Of a DNA stretch of 64,000 bases, positions 20,149-28,008 are shown in pieces; positions within the stretch are counted from its first letter, which is position 1; each line of letters starts with the position of its first letter. A program made the position numbers and the translations under genes. The DNA lies in NCBI RefSeq assembly GCF_900109885.1, contig NZ_FOBS01000001.1, positions 179,519 to 243,518 on the forward strand, written 5' to 3'. The stretch comes from Syntrophus gentianae. Lineage in GTDB: Bacteria > Desulfobacterota > Syntrophia > Syntrophales > Syntrophaceae. The notes below the pieces were generated by a model. It saw nothing but the letters and a program-made list of their open reading frames with translations. It did no database searches and was not told the origin of the DNA.

Positions 20149-21293
20149 ATTTTTTCCATAACCTCCTTCAGTGACTGGATGAAGACGTTGACATCCTCTT
20201 CGGAGTGCAGGGCCGTCATGCCGATTCTCAGGATGGCCTTTCCGAGGGGAACGGTGGGATAGCGGGCCGACAGGACGAAGATTCCCTTTTCCCGGAGACG
20301 ATTCGAAGCCTCCAGGGCCTTCTGTTCGTTACCGATTTCCAGAGCCAGGATATGGGCGTCCCCCTGGACCGTAAACCCTGCCGATCTCAGCCGGGTTTTC
20401 ATCTGCAGGCTGATTTCCCCGAGGCGCCTCCGGGATTCGTCTCCCTCGGCCAACAGGGCCAGGATGTCGATGGCGGAAGCGGCATGGGCCTCGGGAAGGG
20501 TTGTGGAGTAAATGAGGGGAGAGGCGAAGTTGAAGAGATACTCCTTGACAATGGCCGGCAGCAGAAGAAAAGCGCCGAAGAGCCCCAGGGCTTTTCCGAA
20601 GGTCCCCACGGCAATGTCGGCCACCGGCCGCGCGACGCCGCACCCTCGCTCCCCCAGGACTCCCAGGGCATGGGCTTCGTCGACGATGCACAAAAACCCG
20701 TAGCGGTCCTTCAACTCGGCCAGGCCGGAAACATCGAGCAGATCGCCATCCATGCTGAAGAGGGATTCCGTCAGGACGACGGTCTCCTTTTCTCCTCCCC
20801 TTTCCAGGCGCTTCCGCAGGTGGGCCAGGGAGCTGTGGTTGTAACCGGCGAGTTGAGCCGGGCTGAGGGCAAGCCCTTTGACGCTGCTGGCATGGATGTG
20901 CTTGTCAAAGAAGATGACCGTGCCGGAATCGAAGAGGGTGGACAAAAGGGCAAGGTTGGCCTGATAACCGCTGGGGAAAAAGAGGGCCTCCTCGTAGCCG
21001 AAGTAACGGGCGTAGGCCCTTTCCGCCGCGGCAATGAGGGAATAGTTGCCGGACACCAGGCGGGAGGAAGAGGAAGACGAGCCGTACTTCTCGAAATTGC
21101 GGGCAACCTGTTTCCGCAGGACTTCCGACACGCCCAGTCCCAGATAGTCGTTGGAGGCGAAGTTCAGGACCCTGCCTTCGGCCAGGAGCAGGGATGCGCC
21201 CTCCCGGCGGAAAATTTCCGGCGGCTGCCGGTAGAGGCCGGCCTGCCGATGCAGTTTCAATTGGGTTTTCAGCCGTTCAATAAATCTGTCCAT
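20145..21293 (-). CDS. bioF: 8-amino-7-oxononanoate synthase
   Basis: BioF is a PLP enzyme that condenses pimeloyl-ACP or pimeloyl-CoA with alanine. The 382-residue protein shows the alpha-oxoamine synthase pattern: NFASNDYLGLG near the N-terminus, DEAHALGVLG in the middle and the PLP lysine in GTFGKALGLFG. It overlaps the upstream hotdog gene by 25 bases and bioD by four. It is the step that consumes the acyl product presumably made by the operon's fatty-acid-type enzymes. Confidence 0.95.
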   Translation of the reverse strand: MDRFIERLKTQLKLHRQAGLYRQPPEIFRREGASLLLAEGRVLNFASNDYLGLGVSEVLRKQVARNFEKYGSSSSSSRLVSGNYSLIAAAERAYARYFGYEEALFFPSGYQANLALLSTLFDSGTVIFFDKHIHASSVKGLALSPAQLAGYNHSSLAHLRKRLERGGEKETVVLTESLFSMDGDLLDVSGLAELKDRYGFLCIVDEAHALGVLGERGCGVARPVADIAVGTFGKALGLFGAFLLLPAIVKEYLFNFASPLIYSTTLPEAHAASAIDILALLAEGDESRRRLGEISLQMKTRLRSAGFTVQGDAHILALEIGNEQKALEASNRLREKGIFVLSARYPTVPLGKAILRIGMTALHSEEDVNVFIQSLKEVMEKI

Positions 21294-21724
21294 TTTTTTT
21301 CGTAGTAGTTCCTGAGAAGATCTTCACGAAAGTCCGAATCGTAAGGGACCGCCGAAAACACAAATTCTCCTTCGAGGACTTTGCTGCCCCCTATTGCCGC
21401 CGACATTCCATAGGCAAAAGCGGAGGCGCTCCGGCTTTGCAGGCGGCCCGTCAGTTTACAGCAGCCGCTCAACGTCTCGATGGCAGGCAGACGACAGTCC
21501 CTGATCACGAGCAGGACGGCCTGCCTTTCGAAACCGCAAAGAAAGCGGACGTGGTAAGCGCCCGCCTGGGCCAGTGCCTCCACTCCCAGATAAGACGGGG
21601 CGTTTTGCAGATCGGCGTAGGCACAAATCCCTTCCCCGGAGAATTCCCCTATGCGGGAAAGGAGCGAAAAGCCGCTCAGACCGGTGTGCATGTTGATTCT
21701 CTGGAACGGAGAATTCCCTTTCAT
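21269..21724 (-). CDS. Hotdog-fold (FabA/FabZ-like) protein in biotin operon
   Basis: A 151-residue protein with a weak resemblance to 3-hydroxyacyl-ACP dehydratases: a central YLGVEALAQAGAYHVRFL helix recalls the FabZ active-site helix with its glutamate. The HFPG motif of classical FabZ is absent, so it may be a thioesterase or a partner subunit for the second hotdog protein of this operon (23992-24366). An in-frame TTG at 21745 overlaps the KAS stop, but the ATG at 21724 has AGAGG upstream and is preferred. Confidence 0.65.
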   Translation of the reverse strand: MKGNSPFQRINMHTGLSGFSLLSRIGEFSGEGICAYADLQNAPSYLGVEALAQAGAYHVRFLCGFERQAVLLVIRDCRLPAIETLSGCCKLTGRLQSRSASAFAYGMSAAIGGSKVLEGEFVFSAVPYDSDFREDLLRNYYEKKWTDLLNG

Positions 21725-21741
21725 CTCGACCTCTGGTTCCC

Positions 21742-22980
21742 TCAAGGGAGATATCGCCGAATCATCAGCACGGCGTTCTGTCCGCCGAAGCCGAAGTTTT
21801 CGATAACCCAGGTGGACGCGGGACAGGACCCTCCCTTGCGGACAAAGGGCAGGACCGGGGAGCAGGGCTCCCGGAGGTTGCGGATTTCCGGCAGGTAGTC
21901 GTTCAGCATGCAGATCAGGCTCAGCGCCGTTTCCATGGCCCCGCAGGCCGTCGACAGATGCCCGATCCAGGATTTGAAGGCCAGGATCCGGGGAAAGACG
22001 CCGGCATAAACCCGCTCGATCAGGGCGGCCTCCATCCGGTCGTTGAGGATCGTCCCCGTCCCATGGGTAGAAACGGCATCCACATCACCGGGAACAAGGC
22101 CGGCATCCGCCAGCGCTTTTTCCAGGGCCATTTGCCCGCCCTTGCCTTCCGGCTCCGGCGCTGTCACATTGTATCCGTCCAGAGAGGCGCCAAAACCGCA
22201 GACCTCCCCATAAATATCCGCTCTCCGCCTCCGGGCGTGTTCCAGTTCTTCCAGCAGCAGACAGGCCCCTCCTTCACCGGGGACAAAGCCCCGCCTTCCG
22301 CTGTCGAAAGGACGGCTGGCCTCTTCCGGATTTCCGCCCCCTTCGTAAAGGGCCCGCGCTTTCCGGTAAGCCAGGATCGCCCCGGGCGTCAGGCGTGAAT
22401 CGCCGCCCCCGGCAAGGGCAAGATCCAGATAGCCGTCGCGGATTTTGTGGAAGGCCTCCCCGATTGCCTGGAGAGAGGAGGAACAGGCAGAGGTGACGGT
22501 CAGATTGTCTCCTCGGAGTCCGGCCAGGATGGAAATGATGGAGGCCGCCGTATTGGGAAGAAAGCGGAGAATCCAGAGGGCCATCAGGGAATCGTGCTGG
22601 ATCTCCCCCTGGCGGATCTCCGGAACTTCCCCCCCGACATCCATGTTGGGACCGGCGCCGAGAAAGAGGCCCGTTTCCGCCAGTTCTTCCCTGCGCAGGG
22701 AAGAACTGCGCAGGGCCGACATCGCCGCCGCCACCGTCAGCTGGGCTCCCCGGTTGAGATAACGGCGCTCCTTGAAGGAACCGGTAAAGGCCCCCAGTTC
22801 AAAGTCCCGGACGGGAGAAGAAATCACCTGGGGATCGGAGGACGACGCGGCAAAGGAAACACGACCGCTGCGAAGGGAACTCAGAACCTGTTCAGGAGAA
22901 TTTCCCAGGGAGGAAATGGCCCCGAGGCCGGTTATGACAACCCGTCGGCGTTTGGGCGCCTGATTCGCGAGATTTTTCAT
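21742..22980 (-). CDS. FabF-like 3-oxoacyl-ACP synthase in biotin operon
   Basis: A 412-residue ketosynthase with the full Cys-His-His triad: C166 in TSACSSSL, H306 in STHGTGT and H341 in WIGHLSTACG. It would extend an acyl-ACP by two carbons. Its N-terminus MKNLANQ...VVITGLG is set at 22980, where ATG overlaps the upstream stop (ATGA); the frame extends further but overlaps the preceding gene. As it sits among bio genes, it is probably dedicated to pimeloyl-ACP chain building and not to bulk lipid synthesis. Confidence 0.9.
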   Translation of the reverse strand: MKNLANQAPKRRRVVITGLGAISSLGNSPEQVLSSLRSGRVSFAASSSDPQVISSPVRDFELGAFTGSFKERRYLNRGAQLTVAAAMSALRSSSLRREELAETGLFLGAGPNMDVGGEVPEIRQGEIQHDSLMALWILRFLPNTAASIISILAGLRGDNLTVTSACSSSLQAIGEAFHKIRDGYLDLALAGGGDSRLTPGAILAYRKARALYEGGGNPEEASRPFDSGRRGFVPGEGGACLLLEELEHARRRRADIYGEVCGFGASLDGYNVTAPEPEGKGGQMALEKALADAGLVPGDVDAVSTHGTGTILNDRMEAALIERVYAGVFPRILAFKSWIGHLSTACGAMETALSLICMLNDYLPEIRNLREPCSPVLPFVRKGGSCPASTWVIENFGFGGQNAVLMIRRYLP

Positions 22981-23609
22981 AGTTCCCGGTAGATTTCGGA
23001 AAAGCTTTTTTTCCTGGGAGCGGCGGGTGCCTCGTCGGGAAACCCCAGGGTCAGGAAACATTTGATTGTCACCGGGGCGACGCCCAGGATCTGCTCCGGA
23101 AAATCCAGATAAAAGAGTGGCGCCGTGAGGATGCAGGACCCCAGTCCCAACTCCTCTCCTTTGAGCATCCACTCCATCACGGCCAATCCCACGCTCAGAT
23201 CGTCATCCGAAGAGGTCCGTGAGTTCTCTGCCAGAATTCCCGAGGTATAAAGTTTTTCGGCAATGCTCCGGTGCGCGGGGGCGGTCCCCACGGCAAAGAG
23301 CACCGGAGCATCAAACATGAACAGAAGGAACTGGTAATAATTGACAAGGACATTTTTCAGGATCTGCGATGCCCCCTTCTCGTCCGCCATCGCCAGACGG
23401 GCCCGGCAACCCGTTTCCATGGCGGATCTCAATTTTTCCCGGGTTTCGGGACGGCTGACCCGAAAGAAACGGACAGGCTGCCGGTTGGCGGGGGAAGGGG
23501 CCTGGAGGGCGCAGGTCACCATCGCTTCGATCATTTCCGGCGGCGGGATTTCCTTCTTGTATTTCCGGATGCTTCGGCGGCCGTAAATCAGGGAGTCCAG
23601 CGCCGGCAT
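22977..23609 (-). CDS. Nitroreductase-family protein in biotin operon
   Basis: A 210-residue flavoprotein-like member of the nitroreductase fold. It has the N-terminal GRRSIRKYKKEIPP and APSPANRQPVRFF segments of the FMN site and GLGSCILTAPLF in the second half. The start MPALDSLIYG at 23609 is four bases after the ACP gene; the open frame reaches back to 23951 only as a shadow of that gene. A flavin reductase inside a fatty-acid-like biotin operon could act as an enoyl reductase or redox partner. That is inference. Confidence 0.85.
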   Translation of the reverse strand: MPALDSLIYGRRSIRKYKKEIPPPEMIEAMVTCALQAPSPANRQPVRFFRVSRPETREKLRSAMETGCRARLAMADEKGASQILKNVLVNYYQFLLFMFDAPVLFAVGTAPAHRSIAEKLYTSGILAENSRTSSDDDLSVGLAVMEWMLKGEELGLGSCILTAPLFYLDFPEQILGVAPVTIKCFLTLGFPDEAPAAPRKKSFSEIYREL

Positions 23610-23613
23610 GGAA

Positions 23614-23982
23614 TTAAGACTTCCTCGAAAGCCGCCAGGAAATGTAGTCCACCAGATCCTGAACCCTGGGATCGGCCTCGCCTTCGGAAAGGATCTCGCC
23701 GATCCTTTCGCCGGAGAGGAAGGGAATCCTGGAGGAGAGAAAGGAAGAGACATCCCGGCCTTCCGACTCGGCTTCTTCGATAAAGAGGGGGACCCGCTGC
23801 AGAAAGATATCGTCCTCGTCCACTTCAATCCCGAACCGGGAGCTGAAGGAGAGGGCCAGTTCCAGCATGTCGATGGATTCGATGTCCAGGTCCTTGCGGA
23901 GGCGGGATTCCCCGGTAATTTCCTTGTCTTCGAGATCAAGGGTTTCAACAAGGATTGCTTGAATTTCGGTCAATAAGTCCAT
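23614..23982 (-). CDS. Dedicated acyl carrier protein of biotin operon
   Basis: A 122-residue carrier protein. The first 80 residues follow the ACP fold and carry the phosphopantetheine serine S36 in DLDIESIDMLEL. The C-terminal 40 residues are extra compared with housekeeping ACPs (about 78 residues). AAGGAT precedes the ATG. Being in the bio operon, it is likely to carry the growing pimeloyl chain, keeping it apart from bulk fatty acid synthesis. Confidence 0.88.
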   Translation of the reverse strand: MDLLTEIQAILVETLDLEDKEITGESRLRKDLDIESIDMLELALSFSSRFGIEVDEDDIFLQRVPLFIEEAESEGRDVSSFLSSRIPFLSGERIGEILSEGEADPRVQDLVDYISWRLSRKS

Positions 23983-23991
23983 GAAAGATCC

Positions 23992-24366
23992 TTATTCGGC
24001 GCCTTGGCAGAGAATCGTCCCCGTCACCAGGGGACGGCGGTTTTCAGCCCCCGGCCGCCACAGTCGGCACATCAGGCGATGTCCCTCAGTTTCCAGGCGG
24101 AAGGGGTATTCTCCAGGCGCAAGAAAGGTTCGAAACTTGAAATCCTGAATTCTGTCGGGCTTACTCTCCGGTGCGGCCGTCCGCCCGGCCTCCAGGAAGG
24201 CGGAAATAATCACGCTGCCCGGAACGACGGGGCAGCCGGGAAAATGATCGGCATAAATCGAATCGGCGGGATCGAAATAGAAGACCCCGCTGAGAACGGC
24301 GTCCGAATGCGATGCATCCGGTTGTTCCGGCCACTCCCCAGTCTGCCGGTTCTTCGAATCGGACAT
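23992..24366 (-). CDS. FabZ-like 3-hydroxyacyl-ACP dehydratase in biotin operon
   Basis: A 124-residue hotdog protein with the FabZ active-site pattern HFPGCPVVPGSVIISAFLEA: H41 is the catalytic histidine and E59 the likely acidic partner. The N-terminal 20 residues are low-complexity and polar. It lies five bases after bioA and nine before the ACP gene. A dehydratase, a ketosynthase and an ACP together give most of one elongation cycle; a ketoreductase is not encoded here. Confidence 0.8.
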   Translation of the reverse strand: MSDSKNRQTGEWPEQPDASHSDAVLSGVFYFDPADSIYADHFPGCPVVPGSVIISAFLEAGRTAAPESKPDRIQDFKFRTFLAPGEYPFRLETEGHRLMCRLWRPGAENRRPLVTGTILCQGAE

Positions 24367-24371
24367 TTTTC

Positions 24372-25742
24372 CTAATCCCCGACCACGGCCTGGATGGACT
24401 CAAGGGTGATCTCACAGAGCCGGTCGATTTCCTCGTTGGTAATGCACAACGGCGGCATGAGGACAATGACATCCCCCAGGGGGCGGATGATCAGCCCCCG
24501 CTTCCGAGCCTCGAGAATGACGCGGTTCCCGATGCGCGCACCGGGGGGATAGAGTTCTTTCGTCCCTTTGTCGGCCACCAGTTCGATCCCGACCATGAAG
24601 CCCCGCTGACGGATTTCTCCCACGTGTCCCAGTTTGGCGATGGGCTGCAGCCCTTGAGTAAGCCGTTTGATCTTTCCGGCCAGACCCTCCACGACCCGTT
24701 CCTCAGCGAAGATATTCAGATTGGCAACGGCGGCGGCGCAGGCCAGGGGATTTCCCGTATAGGTATGCCCGTGGAAGAAGGTTTTGAATTCGTCGAAGCG
24801 CCCCAGAAACCCGTTGTAGATTTCCTCCGTCGCCACGGTGGCCGCCAGAGGCAGATAGCCTCCGGAAAGCCCCTTGCCCAGGGCCATAATGTCCGGCGTG
24901 ACCCCTTCCTGCTCGCAGGCGAACATCTTTCCGGTTTTGCCGAAGCCGACCGCCACTTCATCGGCGATCATCAGCACCCCGTACTGCGTACAGAGTTCCC
25001 GAATCCGCTTCAGATAGCCGGGAGGCTGCACCAGAATGCCCGCCGCCCCCTGCACCAGGGGTTCGATGATCAGGGCCGCCAGTTCGGAGGCGTGCGTCGC
25101 CAGCAGGTATTCCAGTTGCCGGAGGCAGTCGAATTTGCAGACAGGGTAAGAGGCGCCGAAGGGGCAGCGGTAACAGTACGGCGATTCGGCCTTGATCGTG
25201 GGGAAAAGAAGCTCCCCGTAAACGGCATGGAACAGGTCGATCCCGCCCACGCTGACCGCCCCCAGGGTATCGCCATGGTAGGCGTTGGTAAAGGAGATAA
25301 ACCGCGTCTTGCCGGGATTTCCTCCGGCGGCCTGCTTCTGGTACTGGAAGGCCATCTTAAGGGCGATTTCCACGGCGGTGGACCCGCTTTCGGAGTAAAA
25401 GACGCGGGTCAATCCCTTGGGAACGATCTCCAGCAGCTTTTTCGCGCACTCAATGGCAGGCTCATGGGCCAGGCCGAGAAGGGTCGAATGGGCGACCCGA
25501 TCCACCTGTTCCTTGATGGCCCGGTCAATCTGTTCCTTGCGATGACCGTGGACATTGGTCCAGAGCGACGAAACCCCGTCGATGTAATCCCGCCCGTCCA
25601 CGTCCCGGAGGAGGGCCCCCTTCCCTTCGGCGATGACCAGCACGTCCTCCGGGGAGAACTCCTGCATCTGCGTAAAGGGAAACCAGATGGATCTCAGCCC
25701 GTCGTCAATGAGCTGTCGTTTTTTTTCTACCTGTCCGTTCAT
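24372..25742 (-). CDS. bioA: Adenosylmethionine-8-amino-7-oxononanoate aminotransferase
   Basis: BioA is a PLP transaminase using S-adenosylmethionine as amino donor to make 7,8-diaminopelargonate. The 456-residue protein has WFPFTQM near the start, SGSTAVEIALKMA, the Asp of LMIADEVAVGFGKTG and the PLP lysine of ALGKGLSGGYLPLAA. The start is MNGQVEKKRQ at 25742 with AGAGG upstream. It is first in the operon and follows a BirA-controlled promoter. Confidence 0.95.
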   Translation of the reverse strand: MNGQVEKKRQLIDDGLRSIWFPFTQMQEFSPEDVLVIAEGKGALLRDVDGRDYIDGVSSLWTNVHGHRKEQIDRAIKEQVDRVAHSTLLGLAHEPAIECAKKLLEIVPKGLTRVFYSESGSTAVEIALKMAFQYQKQAAGGNPGKTRFISFTNAYHGDTLGAVSVGGIDLFHAVYGELLFPTIKAESPYCYRCPFGASYPVCKFDCLRQLEYLLATHASELAALIIEPLVQGAAGILVQPPGYLKRIRELCTQYGVLMIADEVAVGFGKTGKMFACEQEGVTPDIMALGKGLSGGYLPLAATVATEEIYNGFLGRFDEFKTFFHGHTYTGNPLACAAAVANLNIFAEERVVEGLAGKIKRLTQGLQPIAKLGHVGEIRQRGFMVGIELVADKGTKELYPPGARIGNRVILEARKRGLIIRPLGDVIVLMPPLCITNEEIDRLCEITLESIQAVVGD

Positions 25743-25834
25743 TGCCTCTCTTGTCCAATCTTTTTCCAGAATTGAAAGTCTCGGTGTAATGGCCCTGCTT
25801 CTCGCCAATGCTCAGGCTAAACAGGCCGGAAGTC

Positions 25835-25863
25835 TGTATAATTGACGGGATATCGTTTGTCAA
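25835..25863 (-). promoter_or_regulatory. Sigma-70 promoter of the biotin operon
   Basis: Minus strand: perfect TTGACA (25863-25858), 17-base spacer, TATACA (25840-25835). It lies about 90 bases upstream of the bioA start. The -35 box is covered by the BirA operator. Confidence 0.85.
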
Positions 25864-25888
25864 CCTTGTTTTTTATTCAGGTTGACAA
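25857..25888. promoter_or_regulatory. BirA operator (biotin box)
   Basis: TTGTCAACC-N14-GGTTGACAA is a perfect 9+9 inverted repeat at 25857-25865 and 25880-25888. It matches the known BirA operator form (TTGTAAACC-N14/15-GGTTTACAA type) in arm length, spacing and sequence. It overlaps the -35 of the bioA promoter and the 3' end of the upstream gene. Biotin-loaded BirA would block transcription. It predicts a BirA with an N-terminal helix-turn-helix in this organism. Confidence 0.88.
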
Positions 25889-26621
25889 TATTAAGGACGG
25901 GAAGACAGAAAAGCCGAAGAGACGATCGGTCTTTATCGGCATAGGTTTCATCAAGAAAATCGAATTGATCCAGAAAAATCATGGTGTGGGAGCGAGATAA
26001 GGGTGTGGCGAGATTTCGCCTCCGGAAATCCCGCAGATCTTCGGAATGATCCAGATCCCGTCCCCGGGGCAGGAGCGAGACGGTTCGTCCGGCGGCGGAA
26101 AAACGCCTCATCGTTTCGGAAAACACCGAATCCGTGCTCCAGGGAATGCCGTTAAAAACATCCGAAAAGAAGCCCTTTTTCCGGAAACCGACCAGATAGT
26201 ACCCGCCATCGACGGAAGGACCGAGAACGCCATCCGTCGTTTCCAGGGAAGAAAAAGCCTCTTGTAAAACAGAAGGGGGAAGATCCGGCAGATCGCTCCC
26301 GATCAGGACGACCGATGTCATCCCATCGGCAAAAGCGCTTTTAAAGGCATTTTTCATCCGTTCCCCCAGGTCGGCCCCCTCCTGCGGCCGGTAGTCATAA
26401 CCTTCCCCGAACAGGCGAACCAACGCCCCCTTCTTTTCCGGGGGATCATAGAAAACTCCCAGGGGATAATCTGTGCCCGCCACGGTTTCCAGCAAGTCGA
26501 GAACGAAGCAGCAATAGAGCCGGGCCACGTCCTCTTTACCCAATAGAGGTTCCAGTCTCGTTTTGACTTTACCCGGTTCCGGGTATTTCACAAAGAGGAG
26601 GATTTTCTGTGCATCTGTCAT
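25860..26621 (-). CDS. TIGR04282/DUF2064 glycosyltransferase-like protein
   Basis: A 253-residue protein of the nucleotide-diphospho-sugar transferase fold. It opens with the family pattern ILLFVKYPEPGKVKTRLEPLLG and has the SDLPDLPP acidic metal site and the GPSVDGGYYLVG segment. Members are often annotated as glycosyltransferase family A (GT-A) proteins of unknown acceptor. The start ATG at 26621 has GGGAG upstream; the frame extends to 26690. Its last codons contain half of the BirA operator. Confidence 0.82.
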   Translation of the reverse strand: MTDAQKILLFVKYPEPGKVKTRLEPLLGKEDVARLYCCFVLDLLETVAGTDYPLGVFYDPPEKKGALVRLFGEGYDYRPQEGADLGERMKNAFKSAFADGMTSVVLIGSDLPDLPPSVLQEAFSSLETTDGVLGPSVDGGYYLVGFRKKGFFSDVFNGIPWSTDSVFSETMRRFSAAGRTVSLLPRGRDLDHSEDLRDFRRRNLATPLSRSHTMIFLDQFDFLDETYADKDRSSLRLFCLPVLNIVNLNKKQG

Positions 26622-26736
26622 GGTTTCTCCCGACTTTCCAACAGGCTCCTTCGAACATTGGACATAGACAGATGATCTCTGATTTTTCAAGAAATAGATA
26701 TCATTGACTTATAAGACCGTTACGGAGATCACCTTA

Positions 26737-26765
26737 TTGACTCTGCGGAAGGTTCTGTTTATAAT
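26737..26765 (+). promoter_or_regulatory. Sigma-70 promoter of OmpA-type lipoprotein gene
   Basis: TTGACT, 17-base spacer and perfect TATAAT. Transcription would start near 26772, leaving a leader of about 165 bases before the ATG. No further gene is seen in the 26622-26936 gap. Confidence 0.75.
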
Positions 26766-26936
26766 TCCCTGGTACCTGCCAAATCAGTCAGAATCGACAG
26801 TAGAGTTGCGATCGCCAAAGCAGGGATCTCCGGAATTCAAAAGGAGGCGGACCAGCTCTGGGATGGCGTAAAAAAGATAACTGAATCCTTGATCTTCCCG
26901 ACGTAAAAAACATTTTAATCAAAGGAGGAAAAGACC

Positions 26937-27608
26937 ATGCGCAAAAAAGGAATTGCTGTTTTGCTCTGTATGCTGCTGCTGACAGGTTGTGCCGCGATGG
27001 AGAGTCAGTCGAAAACGACAAAAGGCGCCGTCTATGGAACGGCAGGCGGAGCGGCCGCGGGAGCGGTGATTGGGCAGGTCATCGGTCACAGCACGAAGGG
27101 AACCCTGATCGGCGCGGCCATCGGCGCGGCCGTGGGTGGGCTCGGAGGAGCCGCGGTCGGCAAGATGATGGACAATCAGGAGAAGGAAATGCGTGGCGCT
27201 CTGGCCACCTCGGAAGCGGCTTCCGTTTCCAGGGAGGGAAACCTCCTGGCGGTGACTTTCAAAGGCGATGTCACCTTCGATACCAACTCGGCGGAAGTGA
27301 GACCGGGTCTGTACTCGGAAATCAACCGGGTCGCAGGCGTGCTGACTCAATACCCTGACACGTTGATTCAAGTGGAAGGTCATACGGACAGCGTGGGATC
27401 CGATGCCTACAATATGGACCTTTCGAAACGGCGCGCCAACGCCGTAAAGAATCTGCTGGTTCAGCGCGGCGTTTCGGAAAACCGCATTGAGACTATCGGC
27501 TATGGGAAAACGATGCCCGTGGCAACGAACACGACGGAGGCAGGACGTCAAATGAACAGAAGGGTGGAGATCAAGATCGCGCCGCAGACACAGGCCCAGA
27601 CCAAGTAG
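26937..27608 (+). CDS. OmpA-family lipoprotein with glycine zipper
   Basis: A 223-residue outer-membrane lipoprotein. The signal peptide ends in the lipobox LLTGC, so C18 would be lipidated. Residues about 33-80 are a glycine-zipper segment (GGAAAGAVIG and similar repeats). The C-terminal OmpA-like domain (about 100-215) has the peptidoglycan-binding pattern GHTDSVGSDAYNMDLSKRRA. It should tie the outer membrane to peptidoglycan. Similar proteins are YiaD and, more distantly, YfiB. AAAGGAGG precedes the ATG, and a terminator follows. Confidence 0.93.
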   Translation: MRKKGIAVLLCMLLLTGCAAMESQSKTTKGAVYGTAGGAAAGAVIGQVIGHSTKGTLIGAAIGAAVGGLGGAAVGKMMDNQEKEMRGALATSEAASVSREGNLLAVTFKGDVTFDTNSAEVRPGLYSEINRVAGVLTQYPDTLIQVEGHTDSVGSDAYNMDLSKRRANAVKNLLVQRGVSENRIETIGYGKTMPVATNTTEAGRQMNRRVEIKIAPQTQAQTK

Positions 27609-27641
27609 AACCGCGATCCGATCCAGATCCCCGGATAAGAG

Positions 27642-27687
27642 AAAAGCCAAGTTCATCATGTCATGAATGACTTGGCTTTTTCTTTTT
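27642..27687 (+). terminator. Terminator of OmpA-type lipoprotein gene
   Basis: Stem AAAAGCCAAG against CTTGGCTTTT, extended imperfectly inside, followed by TCTTTTTT. Confidence 0.88.
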
Positions 27688-27705
27688 TATTCCGCTGCGT
27701 AAAAG

Positions 27706-27802
27706 CCTTAATGCCGACCATAAGGTTAATCCCTTAGGCTTTATTCTTGCTATCGTTATCTTCACACCTTAAGCACCAATTCTATTAAGGTTATTCCCTT
27801 AA
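27706..27802. promoter_or_regulatory. Cluster of CCTTAA/TTAAGG half-sites upstream of a hybrid kinase
   Basis: Six CCTTA(A)/(T)TAAGG half-sites occur in 97 bases: 27706, 27721, 27732, 27767, 27785 and 27797. Two form inverted repeats with 6-base spacers: TAAGG-N6-CCTTA at 27721-27736 and TTAAGG-N6-CCTTAA at 27785-27802. Their centres are 65 bases apart, near six helical turns. This fits cooperative binding of a dimeric regulator. No further gene is seen in the 27609-28008 gap. Confidence 0.55.
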
Positions 27803-28008
27803 GCCAGAAATGCATTTCATCTCCATTCACCGTTTGATTTTTTACATAAAGGCTGATAAAGGCTAACCAGAAAAGTTGACAGGGAACCGGCCGGCGAATC
27901 TCCCGAAGAGCCAGCGGAGATGACGGCAGCATCGGCGGGAATTCATACTCGTTTGCAATTTCTGAGAACTGCAGCGCGTTTGGAAAGCAACTCAAAGTTG
28001 AGGTAGCC

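Noticed and set aside
26937..27608. The OmpA-type lipoprotein could be YfiB, completing a YfiBNR-like set with the YfiR gene.
   Set aside because: It has a glycine zipper typical of YiaD-like proteins, its own promoter and terminator, and lies 5.5 kb from yfiR. The link is possible but unsupported.
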